Counted from the stretch's first letter, positions 41,697 through 51,354 are shown. The stretch is DNA of 51,576 nucleotides from Flavobacterium sp. (GCF_024710485.1 NZ_JANJUQ010000022.1:1-51576), one strand, 5' to 3'. Translations and numbers: made by a program. Notes: generated by a model not told the origin, from the letters alone.

Positions 41697-42758
41697 TTAC
41701 AAAACCTTTCTCATCGTCATCGATTTGTTTACTGTTTCGATAAATTCTGCCTCCGGCACACTGTCTTTGGTAATGCCGCAACCGATGAATAATTCAACTT
41801 GCTTGTCGTTGATTTTCATGCAACGTAAATTAACAAACAAATCGGATTGCTCAGTTCGGAATGTGGCCAAATCGATATTCAATTCACCCAAAAATCCCGA
41901 ATAATAACTTCTGTCATACGGTTCGTTTCGCAAGATAAAATTCTTTGCCGCCGCTTTCGGCAATCCGCAAACAGCTGATGTCGGATGCAACGCTTTGATA
42001 ATTTCTTCCAAGTTACTGTCGCTACCAATAGCCGCTGTAATATCGGTCTTGATGTGCCACAAATTCCCGGCTTGTACAGAATACGGACTCGAAACAGTGA
42101 GTTCCGACACTTTATCTGCCAAACTTTGGATAATAAAATCGGTCACCAACTGTTGTTCCTCAATTTCCTTTTCTTGCCATACTACATTCGTAACGTCTGT
42201 CACCGCTTGCGTTCCGGCCAAAGCAACGGTTTGTATGCTTTCTTGATTGATTTTTAAAAACTGTTCCGGACTGGCTCCTGCCCACATTCCAATTTTCGGA
42301 TGAAAAAAACAATATTTGAAAGCGGTCGGATAAAAAGCAACCAACTTATTAAAAACCGTTTCCAACTCAAAAGAAGTAACAACAACCATCGTTTTACGAG
42401 ACAAAACCACTTTCTCAAATGCGCCTTGAGCAATAGCTTCGACTCCTGCTGTCACCAAAGCTTCAAAATCCTTTTTAGCGGATTCGTCTACCTCAATGAT
42501 TGGATTAGAAGACAATAAAAAGTCAGTTTCCTTTATCATCTCGACATAAACTTCTGATTCAGCTTGTGGAATATATGGAATCAAATCGCCGTCAAAAGGT
42601 GCAAAAACAAATCCCTTTTCGCCAAAATCTTTTAAAAAATGTAAGCTGTCGTCCGTCTGAAATAAACCAATCATGCGGTCGGCGTTGGGCTTAGCATACA
42701 ACACAAACGGCAATTGTTTTTCCAATTGCGCTTTGACTTTAACAAACAAATCCGTCAT
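41697..42758 (-). CDS. menF: Isochorismate synthase
   Basis: MenF converts chorismate to isochorismate, the first step of menaquinone synthesis. The 353-residue protein has the chorismate-binding fold: EKVVLSRKTM, GMWAGASPEQFLKI, ALAGTQAV, the HPTSAVCGLPKAAA loop, and YSGFLGEL near the C-terminus. It is shorter than E. coli MenF (about 430) because the N-terminal part is reduced, which seems usual in this lineage. A siderophore-type EntC is the alternative, but no siderophore genes are present and the upstream hotdog thioesterase fits the menaquinone pathway. It starts immediately after the thioesterase stop. Confidence 0.9.
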   Translation of the reverse strand: MTDLFVKVKAQLEKQLPFVLYAKPNADRMIGLFQTDDSLHFLKDFGEKGFVFAPFDGDLIPYIPQAESEVYVEMIKETDFLLSSNPIIEVDESAKKDFEALVTAGVEAIAQGAFEKVVLSRKTMVVVTSFELETVFNKLVAFYPTAFKYCFFHPKIGMWAGASPEQFLKINQESIQTVALAGTQAVTDVTNVVWQEKEIEEQQLVTDFIIQSLADKVSELTVSSPYSVQAGNLWHIKTDITAAIGSDSNLEEIIKALHPTSAVCGLPKAAAKNFILRNEPYDRSYYSGFLGELNIDLATFRTEQSDLFVNLRCMKINDKQVELFIGCGITKDSVPEAEFIETVNKSMTMRKVL

Positions 42759-43181
42759 TTATCTTCTGGGTAAAATCATGTTAGTCAACTTACACAACGA
42801 AATCAGTTTGTCGTTTTCATCGGTGATTTTAATTTCCCACAAATGAATACTTCTGCCTTGGTGTATGATTTTTGCGGTACAAAACACTATTCCGTCTCGC
42901 TTGCTTTTTAAATGATTAGCCGAAATCTCAATGCCACGCACTTCTTGCTTTTCTGTATTGATAAACATCAATGAAGCTGCACTACCAACGCTCTCCGCCA
43001 AAGCTACCGTAGCACCGCCGTGTAACAATCCCATCGGTTGATGCACTCTGGAATTCACAGGCATTTTCGCTTTTAAAAAGCCTTCTCCGGCGTCGATATA
43101 TTCTATTTCTAAGGTTTCCATCAAAGTGTTTTTGCTCCATTCGTTGCACAATTGTAACACTTTTTCTCTGTCCAATGCCAT
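42759..43181 (-). CDS. Hotdog-fold acyl-CoA thioesterase (probably DHNA-CoA)
   Basis: This 140-residue PaaI/MenI-type thioesterase has the motif LLHGGATVALAESVGSAASLMF, with the catalytic glutamate in the central helix. MPVNSRVHQPMG precedes it and IEISANHLKSKRDGIV follows. The substrate is inferred: the gene runs directly into isochorismate synthase, so hydrolysis of 1,4-dihydroxy-2-naphthoyl-CoA in menaquinone synthesis is likely. Phenylacetyl-CoA-type thioesterase activity is possible from family alone. It has the size and motif expected of MenI. Confidence 0.85.
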   Translation of the reverse strand: MALDREKVLQLCNEWSKNTLMETLEIEYIDAGEGFLKAKMPVNSRVHQPMGLLHGGATVALAESVGSAASLMFINTEKQEVRGIEISANHLKSKRDGIVFCTAKIIHQGRSIHLWEIKITDENDKLISLCKLTNMILPRR

Positions 43182-43389
43182 AGCTTAAATTTTTCACGAA
43201 ATTACTACTTATTTCCCACAAGGAAAAAAGCCGACACCACGAATATACTATAATGGTTTTTTTACCGTTATTTACCAAGACTATAGTCAAATTTTCAAAT
43301 CGACTTATTTTCAAATTAAACTATAATACCTACATTTACGACCGGAGACTGTTAGGTCGAATTGTACAAAGTAAAAATTCATAATACTG

Positions 43390-44886
43390 ATGCGCTATCT
43401 TATTTTCTTTTTTATAATTGGTTTAACTTTATTCACCAGTTCTTGTCGACAAGATTTTGAATTTGAACCTAGTACAGGCGGTTTGTTTTTCTCAAAAGAC
43501 ACCGTGTATTTAGATACCGTTTTTACCAACATCGGTTCGAGCACCTATACTTTAAAAGTATACAACAGAAGTAACAAAGACATCAAAATCCCAACCATAC
43601 AATTAGGAAAAGGACAAGCTTCCAAATACCGCATGACCGTTGATGGTATGGTAGGCAATAACAACCGAGTGTTTAATGATGTGGAATTGTTGGCCAAAGA
43701 TAGTATGTATATTTTCATTGAAGTTACAGCCGATGTAGCCGAAGCCAATCCAACCGATTTCTTATATACCGATATCATTGAATTCCGACACGCCAATGGA
43801 GAAGTGCAAGATGTAGATTTAGTGACACTAATCCAAGATGCGTATTTTTTATATCCGAAACGATTTGCCGACGGCACTACCGAAACACTCACCATTGAAG
43901 GTATAGAAGAACCGGTGTATGGTTTCTTTTTAGATGAAAATGATCCCGTTAACGGCAATGAATACGTCTGGGGCAGTGATAAACCTTACGTTGTTTATGG
44001 CTATGCTGCTGTTCCCGGAGGAAAAACTTTGAACGTTCAACCCGGCGCTCGGGTACATTTTCATGCCGATTCGGGTTTAATTGTGGGAAATGGCGCTTCT
44101 TTTAAAGCCAATGGAACACTGGAAAACAACATCGTTTTTGAAGGCGATCGCTTAGAACCGGGGTTTTCAGACGTGGCCGGACAATGGCAAACCATTTGGT
44201 TAACCGCCGGAAGTACCGGAAATGAAATCGATAACGTCATCATCAAAAATGCCGCAGTCGGTTTGAATATCGATAGTAATGACGGTGGTTTTACGACTAT
44301 TAAAAACACTCAAATTTACAATTCGTCCTTAATTGGTTTGTACGCAAAAACAGCTAAAATCAAAGGTGAAAATATCGTTATTAATTATGCCGGTATAGCT
44401 TCTTTAGCTTGCACTTTGGGCGGAAGCTACGAATTCAAACATTGTACGTTTAACAACAATTGGTCGAGTTCGCGTCAAGTAGCAGTTTTGCTGAACAATT
44501 ATTATAAAGACGAAAACGAAGTCCAAGTACCTTTCGATTTGGTGCAAGCCGATTTTAAAAACTGTATCATTTATGGCAGCAATACTTATGAACTGGCACT
44601 CGATCCGGGCACATCAGGTCAATTCAATCATTCCTTTACTAAGTGTTTGTTGAAATTCGGCAGCAGTACCAATCCGTTGTACAGTTTCCTTTTCGATAAT
44701 CCGGAAATCAAACGCAATGAAAATCCTAGATTTTTAAATATACAAAACAACCAACTCAATATAGGTGATGATTCAGCCGCCAGAGGATTTGGAGATGATA
44801 TAAACGTAGGTTTTGATATTTTAGGAAATCCGAGAACAACTCCTTTTGATGCCGGCGCTTATAACTGGAACACTTTTGAGGATTAA
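43390..44886 (+). CDS. Lipoprotein with right-handed beta-helix repeats
   Basis: This 498-residue predicted lipoprotein (LFTSSC lipobox, Cys19) begins with a beta-sandwich (residues 25-150, FFSKDTVYLDTVFTNIGSSTYTLKVYNRS) of the kind seen in Ig-like/ASPM-SPD-2-type domains. A parallel beta-helix follows from about 225 to 460 (GARVHFHADSGLIVGNGASFKANGTL (part), then NVIIKNAAVGLNI, TQIYNSSLIGLYA and HCTFNNNWSS). It lacks obvious lyase catalytic residues, so it may bind polysaccharide rather than cut it. It is monocistronic and convergent with the LRR gene. Confidence 0.82.
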   Translation: MRYLIFFFIIGLTLFTSSCRQDFEFEPSTGGLFFSKDTVYLDTVFTNIGSSTYTLKVYNRSNKDIKIPTIQLGKGQASKYRMTVDGMVGNNNRVFNDVELLAKDSMYIFIEVTADVAEANPTDFLYTDIIEFRHANGEVQDVDLVTLIQDAYFLYPKRFADGTTETLTIEGIEEPVYGFFLDENDPVNGNEYVWGSDKPYVVYGYAAVPGGKTLNVQPGARVHFHADSGLIVGNGASFKANGTLENNIVFEGDRLEPGFSDVAGQWQTIWLTAGSTGNEIDNVIIKNAAVGLNIDSNDGGFTTIKNTQIYNSSLIGLYAKTAKIKGENIVINYAGIASLACTLGGSYEFKHCTFNNNWSSSRQVAVLLNNYYKDENEVQVPFDLVQADFKNCIIYGSNTYELALDPGTSGQFNHSFTKCLLKFGSSTNPLYSFLFDNPEIKRNENPRFLNIQNNQLNIGDDSAARGFGDDINVGFDILGNPRTTPFDAGAYNWNTFED

Positions 44887-44904
44887 ATGATTTTTTTCTA
44901 CATA

Positions 44905-44937
44905 CAAAAAAGCTTCCTTTTGGGAAGCTTTTTTTAT
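44905..44937. terminator. Bidirectional terminator between the beta-helix and LRR genes
   Basis: AAAAAAGCTTCC pairs with GGGAAGCTTTTTT around a T-rich loop. It serves both convergent genes. Confidence 0.87.
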
Positions 44938-44950
44938 TATTTCTTATAGA

Positions 44951-47476
44951 CTATTTCTTGATAAACTTAGTAGTAGCTGTCCCTTCATCGGTAACCAATT
45001 TGATAAAGTAACTGCCGTATTTAAGATTTGAAATGTCAATTCTATCAACCTGATTTGCATTTGGGAAAACAAAAACCATTTGACCTAAAAGATTATAAAT
45101 TGCAATCGACTTTAAGGTAATCGTTTCCTTTGCTTTGATATTTAAAAATTCATTCGCCGGATTGGGGAATAAACTAAAATAGTTGGAGAACTCAAAATCT
45201 CGGTTTTCTAGTGCTTCGATAGTCGTTGAAGCAGTATTGGTTACTATAGGATAGTTATAATCGAAATAAATATTAGCATTGTTGGTAAAAGTATCGCCTA
45301 TCACCAAAGTTGGTTTGATTTTAATTTTAAAGGCAATGTAACCGTCATTATTAGCATCATCAAAAGGCAATTGAATATTTTCAAAGATAAACTCTACCTT
45401 ACTTCCCTCAATTCTGGTAATAAAAGAATGGCTACTATTTATTGGAACTAGTGAATTGATATCAAATTTAGAGGAATTAATAATATCTCTTACCACTATA
45501 TTTTCGGCCAAATAGGTTCCGGTATTTTCAAAACGAATCACATAATGGACATATTGACCAATCATTTCCGGTCCGACTATATTACCCTCTAAACAAGTTT
45601 TATCATTTGGGTCAAACGAACCAACAACAATTTGTTTAAGACTTTTTATATTATCAGGTAAAAACTCGTCTCCCGTCAAAGGGTTTATGGTCACAGTAAA
45701 ATCCAATTGATCTCCTATGTTAACCGGAGGTGTTTCCATTGGCGAATTGACATTCATTTTCACTTCGATAACTCTGGTTTCAAAAGGCTGTAAACTAGTA
45801 TAACCCCAAGAAAGCAAGTCGAAACTCTGGCTGTTAGGTACAGGATTTGAAGAAACCAAATCCATTAAACCATCTTCAAACGATAAGGTAATATTTCCCG
45901 ATTGCATCGAAGTCCCTTTATTTTTGTATACTATGATATAGTTGGCATCAAAACCCGGTCGAGCCCCGTCGATTGGGATAATTGTAACTTCCAAATCATT
46001 GTGTAAACCATTAGGTGTGATGCAAAAGCTTTGGCTGTACGGGCTAGCATCTTCAGGAAAACTTACTGAAATATTTGGAGGCGAAACCGAAAAATAAGAG
46101 GGGTTTTCCAAAACGGGAATGATGCTAAATTGCCCTGCTTGGAATGGTATTGTGAAATTCCCTGAATCATCCGCAATATAATTTGCTGAGATAAAACCGT
46201 TAGTATAAGCATAATTAAGATTGGGAAAAACTAAGTCGTCAAAGTTACAACCATTATTATCAGCATCATATTTTTGATTCCCGCTGACTGTGTAAAATAC
46301 ACCGCCAGGAACAAAAGAGCAATAGGTATTAAAATTATACCCATTGTTATACAAATAATAATAACTATTAGAGTCATATTCATCCGTACAAATGAAGTCT
46401 AAATTAGGATTGCTCTGAACATCAACATATTCGTTGCTACCATTTTTTAAATTTAAGTAAACCAGTTGATTATATCCAACATTTAAACTCCATAAACTTC
46501 TACAATCAGTAGTGTCTAAAACAGTTAACTGGTTGTGGGAACAATACAACTGAGATAAACTTTGCTTGTTACTTAAATCGAGTGAAGCAATCTGATTATG
46601 ACTACAAAACAATCCTTGAAGTAATGGATTATTTGACAAGTCTAAGGCAGTCAAATTATTGTTTTCAATATTAAGATATTTTAACTGTGATAAGTTAGAG
46701 AGATTAATTGATGTTAGTAAATTACCACCAAGGTATAATTCCTCTAAGTTTGGATTATTAGAGAAATCAAAAGATGTTGCTGAATTTCCAAAAAAACCAA
46801 AATTTTTGAGCTGAGTCAAACTGCTGATATCGATGGTTGTGAGACCAATTAAACCTGCATCCAAAAAAGTCAGGTTAGGCAACGTACTCAAATTGAGAGA
46901 TGTGGTTAAATTAGGTAAAGATGAGATTTGCAATTTTGTAAGATTGGGAAGATAACCAAAACTTAAATATGTAAATAAGTTCTCACTACAGTTCAATTCG
47001 GTTAAATTAGTTAAAATAGCTGTATCAATACTTGTTAATTGATTATCAGAACAATCCAATTTTGAGATTTGATTGATAGGACTCAAAATCAAAGAGGTCA
47101 AATTATTTTCAGAGCAGTCTAATTCAATTAAATTAACCAAATTAGTTATGTCAAGTGAAGTGATTGTATTGTAGTGGCAGTCCAAACGTACTAAGTTAGT
47201 GAAATAATTAATTCCGTTCAAACTATTTCCAATTGCTGCACTGTAACCGTTTAAATTTAACTCTACCACATTCAAGGCTTCGCTTACTTGGATTTCGCCG
47301 TCGCTATTTGCATCAACCTTAAAATATTCTCCAGCTGAATTTTTAGCAATAGTGTTGTTGGTGTTAGCTTGAGTTAGTCTATATTTAAACATACTGGAAC
47401 CTGAAAAGGAAATTATCTGGGCATCCGCATATAATCCTGAAAGAATTATAAAAACAAAAAGGTAAAATTTCTTCAT
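44951..47476 (-). CDS. Leucine-rich repeat protein with T9SS sorting domain
   Basis: This 841-residue secreted protein has a signal peptide (cleavage after YADAQ). An EF-hand-like loop (DANSDGEIQVSEA) follows, then about 14 leucine-rich repeats (about residues 70-380) of the pattern LDCSxNxLTSLDLSNL, with many copies ending in Asn-asparagine ladder positions. A cysteine-containing beta domain (about 385-490) and a conserved repeat of the DUF11-like class (about 500-740) come next. A type A sorting domain (YFSLFPNPANEFLNIKA...TKFIKK) ends the protein. It probably sits on the cell surface for adhesion or binding. Confidence 0.88.
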   Translation of the reverse strand: MKKFYLFVFIILSGLYADAQIISFSGSSMFKYRLTQANTNNTIAKNSAGEYFKVDANSDGEIQVSEALNVVELNLNGYSAAIGNSLNGINYFTNLVRLDCHYNTITSLDITNLVNLIELDCSENNLTSLILSPINQISKLDCSDNQLTSIDTAILTNLTELNCSENLFTYLSFGYLPNLTKLQISSLPNLTTSLNLSTLPNLTFLDAGLIGLTTIDISSLTQLKNFGFFGNSATSFDFSNNPNLEELYLGGNLLTSINLSNLSQLKYLNIENNNLTALDLSNNPLLQGLFCSHNQIASLDLSNKQSLSQLYCSHNQLTVLDTTDCRSLWSLNVGYNQLVYLNLKNGSNEYVDVQSNPNLDFICTDEYDSNSYYYLYNNGYNFNTYCSFVPGGVFYTVSGNQKYDADNNGCNFDDLVFPNLNYAYTNGFISANYIADDSGNFTIPFQAGQFSIIPVLENPSYFSVSPPNISVSFPEDASPYSQSFCITPNGLHNDLEVTIIPIDGARPGFDANYIIVYKNKGTSMQSGNITLSFEDGLMDLVSSNPVPNSQSFDLLSWGYTSLQPFETRVIEVKMNVNSPMETPPVNIGDQLDFTVTINPLTGDEFLPDNIKSLKQIVVGSFDPNDKTCLEGNIVGPEMIGQYVHYVIRFENTGTYLAENIVVRDIINSSKFDINSLVPINSSHSFITRIEGSKVEFIFENIQLPFDDANNDGYIAFKIKIKPTLVIGDTFTNNANIYFDYNYPIVTNTASTTIEALENRDFEFSNYFSLFPNPANEFLNIKAKETITLKSIAIYNLLGQMVFVFPNANQVDRIDISNLKYGSYFIKLVTDEGTATTKFIKK

Positions 47477-47573
47477 TAGCTAATGTTAATCAATCAAAAA
47501 TATAAAAAAAATTATTACAAAAATTGTATTTTAAACACAATTTAAAATCATTTAAAAAGTATGAAAAACTCTT

Positions 47574-47604
47574 TTTGATACTTCTCTTTTTTACGTTAAA
47601 TTTG
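47574..47604 (+). promoter_or_regulatory. purL promoter
   Basis: TTTG (47574-47577) and TAAATTTG (47597-47604) are spaced by 19 nt, a canonical Bacteroidota promoter. The ATG is 30 nt downstream. Confidence 0.75.
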
Positions 47605-47633
47605 CACCAACAACAACTACTAAATACAACACA

Positions 47634-50600
47634 ATGATTCATTTCTTCGGAAACGAAAGTACTACTGTTTTTGCCGTACAAACGCAAAGCGAACTTTCGG
47701 CAGAAAACATCTCAAAATTAAACTGGCTTTTTGGCAACGCACATAAAATAGAAAAATCCGTCCTGACGGATTTTTTTGTTGGTCCACGTGCCGCTATGGT
47801 GACGCCTTGGAGTACCAATGCCGTAGAAATCACCCAAAATATGGGCATCGAAGGCATTATCCGAATTGAGGAATTCGAAAAAGTCACTGAAAACTTTTCC
47901 GATTTCGACCCGATGCTTTCGCAAAAGTACAACGAGTTAACCCAAGATATTTTCACCATCAACATCCAACCGGAACCGATATTAGAAATCGATGATATCG
48001 CCGCTTACAACCAAAAAGAAGGTTTGGCGTTGAGCGAAGAAGAGGTCGCTTACTTAAATGGCGTTTCCCAAAAAATAGGTCGAAAACTAACCGATTCTGA
48101 AGTGTTTGGATTTTCTCAAGTCAATTCAGAACACTGTCGCCATAAAATTTTCAACGGCACTTTTGTAATTGACGGACAAGAAAAAGAGACTTCCCTATTC
48201 AAACTCATCAAAAAAACATCAGCCGAACATCCAAACGATATCGTTTCGGCTTACAAAGATAACGTAGCTTTTATCAAAGGCCCGAAAGTTACCCAATTCG
48301 CGCCCAAAAGTGCCGACAAACCTGACTTTTACGAAACCAAAGAATTCGATTCGGTGATTTCCTTAAAAGCCGAAACCCATAATTTCCCAACTACTGTAGA
48401 ACCTTTCAACGGAGCAGCAACGGGTTCGGGTGGTGAAATACGCGACCGATTAGCCGGTGGACAAGGCTCATTGCCTTTGGCCGGCACTGCTGTTTATATG
48501 ACGGCCTATTCCCGATTAAAAGATAACCGCGAATGGGAAAACGGTATGACCGAAAGAAAATGGTTGTACCAAACCCCAATGGACATCTTAATCAAAGCCT
48601 CCAACGGCGCTTCCGATTTTGGGAATAAATTCGGGCAACCGCTAATCACAGGTTCCATCCTAACCTTCGAACACGAGGAAGAACCCGAGGCTACGCCGAA
48701 CGGAGCGAAGCTAAACAGAAAACTCGGCTACGACAAAGTCATCATGCAAGCCGGAGGTATTGGCTACGGAAAGCTGGACCAATCCATCAAAAAGAAACCT
48801 AGCGCAGGAGACAAAATCGTTATCCTTGGCGGTGAGAATTACCGAATCGGAATGGGAGGTGCCGCAGTTTCCTCAGCCGATACCGGTGCTTTTGGTTCGG
48901 GAATCGAACTCAACGCCATCCAACGTTCCAATCCTGAAATGCAAAAACGCGCGGCTAATGCCATTCGCGCTTTGGTAGAAAGTGATGACAATCCGATTGT
49001 ATCCATACACGATCACGGCGCCGGCGGTCATTTGAACTGTCTATCCGAATTGGTAGAAGAAACTGGTGGTTTAATCGATTTAGACAAATTGCCGGTGGGC
49101 GATCCAACCTTGTCGGCCAAAGAAGTCATCGGCAACGAATCGCAGGAAAGAATGGGATTGGTAATCGGTCAAAAAGACTTGGATACTTTGCAACGTATCG
49201 CAGAACGAGAGCGTTCGCCGATGTACCAAGTGGGTGACGTAACTGCCAACAAACGCTTTACTTTCGAAGGACAAAAAACAGGTAGCAAACCCATGGATTT
49301 GGCTTTGGAAGACATGTTCGGCAGTTCACCCAAAACCATCATGGCGGATAAAACCATACAAAGAAATTATACTGATTTAGAGTATAGTTCCGATTATATT
49401 CAAGACTACTTAAGAGACGTTTTGAAACTCGAAGCCGTAGCTTGTAAAGACTGGTTGACCAATAAAGTCGATCGTTGCGTAGGCGGAAGAGTCGCCAAAC
49501 AACAATGTGTCGGACCTTTACAATTGCCGCTAAACAATGTGGGCGTAATGGCCTTAGATTTTAACGGAAAAGAAGGTATTGCCACTTCAATTGGCCACGC
49601 TCCTATTTCGGCATTAATCGACCCGAAAGCCGGTAGCCGAAATGCCATAGCCGAAGCTTTATCCAACATCGTTTTTGCCCCTTTAAAAGACAATTTAAAA
49701 AGTGTTTCGTTGTCCGCTAACTGGATGTGGGCTTGTAAAAACGAAGGCGAAGATGCCCGTTTGTACGAAGCGGTTCAGGCTTGCTCTGAATTTGCCATCG
49801 ATTTAGGCATCAACATTCCTACCGGAAAAGATTCGCTTTCCATGAAACAAAAATATCCGAACGACGAAGTGATTGCACCGGGAACGGTAATTATTTCGGC
49901 AGCCGGAAATTGTTCTAATATTACCAAAGTGGTAGAACCGGTTTTACAACGCAACGGTGGTTCCATTTACTATATCAATCTATCCCAAGACGAATTTAAA
50001 TTGGGCGGAAGTTCTTTTGCCCAAACCCTAAATAAAATTGGTGCTGAAACGCCAACCATTAAAGATGCCGCTTTCTTTAAAAAGGCCTTCAATGCTGTAC
50101 AGAATTTAATCAAAGACCGACAAATCGTTGCCGGACATGATATCGGGAGCGGTGGTTTGATTACAACGCTATTGGAAATGTGTTTTGCCGATAACGATTT
50201 AGGAGCGAAAATCGACTTCTCTTCATTGGAAGAAAATGATTTGGTTAAAATCCTATTTGCAGAAAACATCGGATTGGTATTGCAAGCTAAAGACGATGCA
50301 ACCTTTGAAAAAGCCTTAGAAGGAATTGAGTTTTTCAAAATTGGAGAAGTCTCAACAACTCCATCATTGGAATTTGGGATTTGGAATTTAGATATTGCGA
50401 GTTTACGCGATGTTTGGTTTGAAACTTCTTATTTGTTAGACCAAAAGCAATCCAAAAACAACACCGCTCGAGAACGTTTTAACAATTACAGTCACCAACC
50501 TTTACAATACCAATTTCCAAGTCATTTTACAGGTCTGAAGCCTGTCATCTCGAGCGCAGTCGAGAGACCAAAAGCTGCCATCATCCGTGAAAAAGGCAGC

Positions 50601-51320
50601 AATTCCGAACGCGAAATGGCGAATGCCATGTACTTAGCCGGATTTGATGTCAAAGACGTTCACATGACCGATTTAATCTCAGGTAGAGAAACACTGGAAG
50701 ATATTCAATTCATTGGTGCTGTTGGAGGTTTTTCGAATTCCGATGTTTTGGGCTCTGCAAAAGGTTGGGCCGGTGCCTTTTTATACAACGAGAAAGCAAA
50801 CACTGCTTTGAAAAACTTCCTTAAAAGAGAAGACACTTTATCAGTAGGCATCTGCAACGGTTGCCAATTGTTCATGGAATTGGAAGTCATTAACCCGGAA
50901 CATGAGATTCACGGTAAAATGAAACACAACGATTCTCACAAACATGAGAGCATCTTTACCTCGGTTACGGTTCAAGAAAACCATTCCGTAATGCTGAAAA
51001 CCCTCGCCGGAGCAACCTTAGGTGTTTGGGTGTCGCATGGCGAAGGTAAATTCCACTTACCTTATGAAGAAAGTAAGTACAACATCGTAGCCAAATACGC
51101 TTACGAAGGCTATCCTGCCAATCCCAACGGTTCCGACTACAACACCGCAATGTTATGTGATAAAACCGGTCGCCACTTAGTCATGATGCCTCACATTGAG
51201 CGCTCCACTTTCCCATGGAACTGGGCATATTATCCTGACAGAGGACAAAAAGACGAAGTTTCACCTTGGCTTGAAGCTTTTGTCAATGCCAGAAAATGGA
51301 TTGAAAACCAAAATAAATAA
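47634..51320 (+). CDS. purL: Phosphoribosylformylglycinamidine synthase, large single-chain
   Basis: PurL makes formylglycinamidine ribonucleotide from FGAR, glutamine and ATP in purine synthesis. This is the long single-chain type with 1228 residues. An N-terminal PurS-like part (1-145) is followed by two AIR-synthase-like halves containing SQVNSEHCRHKIFNG, KAETHNFPTTVEPF and HDHGAGGHLNCLSEL. A glutaminase domain comes from about residue 985, with catalytic Cys1074 in VGICNGCQLFMELE. Relative to my memory of flavobacterial homologues it has extra residues at about 351-361 and in the linker at about 912-980. Those are encoded by palindromic and heptamer repeats that stay in frame. Confidence 0.93.
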   Translation: MIHFFGNESTTVFAVQTQSELSAENISKLNWLFGNAHKIEKSVLTDFFVGPRAAMVTPWSTNAVEITQNMGIEGIIRIEEFEKVTENFSDFDPMLSQKYNELTQDIFTINIQPEPILEIDDIAAYNQKEGLALSEEEVAYLNGVSQKIGRKLTDSEVFGFSQVNSEHCRHKIFNGTFVIDGQEKETSLFKLIKKTSAEHPNDIVSAYKDNVAFIKGPKVTQFAPKSADKPDFYETKEFDSVISLKAETHNFPTTVEPFNGAATGSGGEIRDRLAGGQGSLPLAGTAVYMTAYSRLKDNREWENGMTERKWLYQTPMDILIKASNGASDFGNKFGQPLITGSILTFEHEEEPEATPNGAKLNRKLGYDKVIMQAGGIGYGKLDQSIKKKPSAGDKIVILGGENYRIGMGGAAVSSADTGAFGSGIELNAIQRSNPEMQKRAANAIRALVESDDNPIVSIHDHGAGGHLNCLSELVEETGGLIDLDKLPVGDPTLSAKEVIGNESQERMGLVIGQKDLDTLQRIAERERSPMYQVGDVTANKRFTFEGQKTGSKPMDLALEDMFGSSPKTIMADKTIQRNYTDLEYSSDYIQDYLRDVLKLEAVACKDWLTNKVDRCVGGRVAKQQCVGPLQLPLNNVGVMALDFNGKEGIATSIGHAPISALIDPKAGSRNAIAEALSNIVFAPLKDNLKSVSLSANWMWACKNEGEDARLYEAVQACSEFAIDLGINIPTGKDSLSMKQKYPNDEVIAPGTVIISAAGNCSNITKVVEPVLQRNGGSIYYINLSQDEFKLGGSSFAQTLNKIGAETPTIKDAAFFKKAFNAVQNLIKDRQIVAGHDIGSGGLITTLLEMCFADNDLGAKIDFSSLEENDLVKILFAENIGLVLQAKDDATFEKALEGIEFFKIGEVSTTPSLEFGIWNLDIASLRDVWFETSYLLDQKQSKNNTARERFNNYSHQPLQYQFPSHFTGLKPVISSAVERPKAAIIREKGSNSEREMANAMYLAGFDVKDVHMTDLISGRETLEDIQFIGAVGGFSNSDVLGSAKGWAGAFLYNEKANTALKNFLKREDTLSVGICNGCQLFMELEVINPEHEIHGKMKHNDSHKHESIFTSVTVQENHSVMLKTLAGATLGVWVSHGEGKFHLPYEESKYNIVAKYAYEGYPANPNGSDYNTAMLCDKTGRHLVMMPHIERSTFPWNWAYYPDRGQKDEVSPWLEAFVNARKWIENQNK
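47752..47778 (+). other. Terminator-like hairpin inside the start of purL
   Basis: AAAAATCCG and CGGATTTTT pair around TCCTGA and are followed by further T, at codons 40-48 of purL. The shape is that of an intrinsic terminator. Whether it acts as one inside translated mRNA is unknown. Confidence 0.6.
48684..48716 (+). repeat. Palindromic insert in purL (first)
   Basis: GCTACGC (48690-48696) and GCGAAGC (48705-48711) form a stem with one A-A mismatch. The stretch encodes about PEATPNGAKLN, a segment that interrupts the conserved HEEE...RKLGYDKVIMQAGG region. Confidence 0.5.
50367..50394 (+). repeat. Heptamer repeat in purL
   Basis: TTGGAAT, TTGGGAT and TTGGAAT are in tandem, followed by the weaker unit TTAGATA. 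They encode LEFGIWNLD in the purL linker. The unit belongs to the same 7-bp class as the array at the tgt promoter. Confidence 0.65.
50529..50565 (+). repeat. Double-hairpin REP-like insert in purL (second)
   Basis: Two adjacent inverted repeats occur: ACAGG...CCTGT (50529-50533 and 50541-50545) and TCTCGA-GCGCAG-TCGAGA (50548-50565). They encode TGLKPVISSAVER in the linker before the glutaminase domain. The second hairpin resembles a dispersed repeat I have seen between genes in this group. Confidence 0.65.
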
Positions 51321-51324
51321 ATTG

Positions 51325-51352
51325 AAACCCGCTCCTTAGAGTGGGTTTTTTA
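51325..51352 (+). terminator. Terminator after purL
   Basis: AAACCCGCTC pairs with GAGTGGGTTT (one G-T) around CTTA and is followed by a T run. Confidence 0.8.
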
Positions 51353-51354
51353 TT

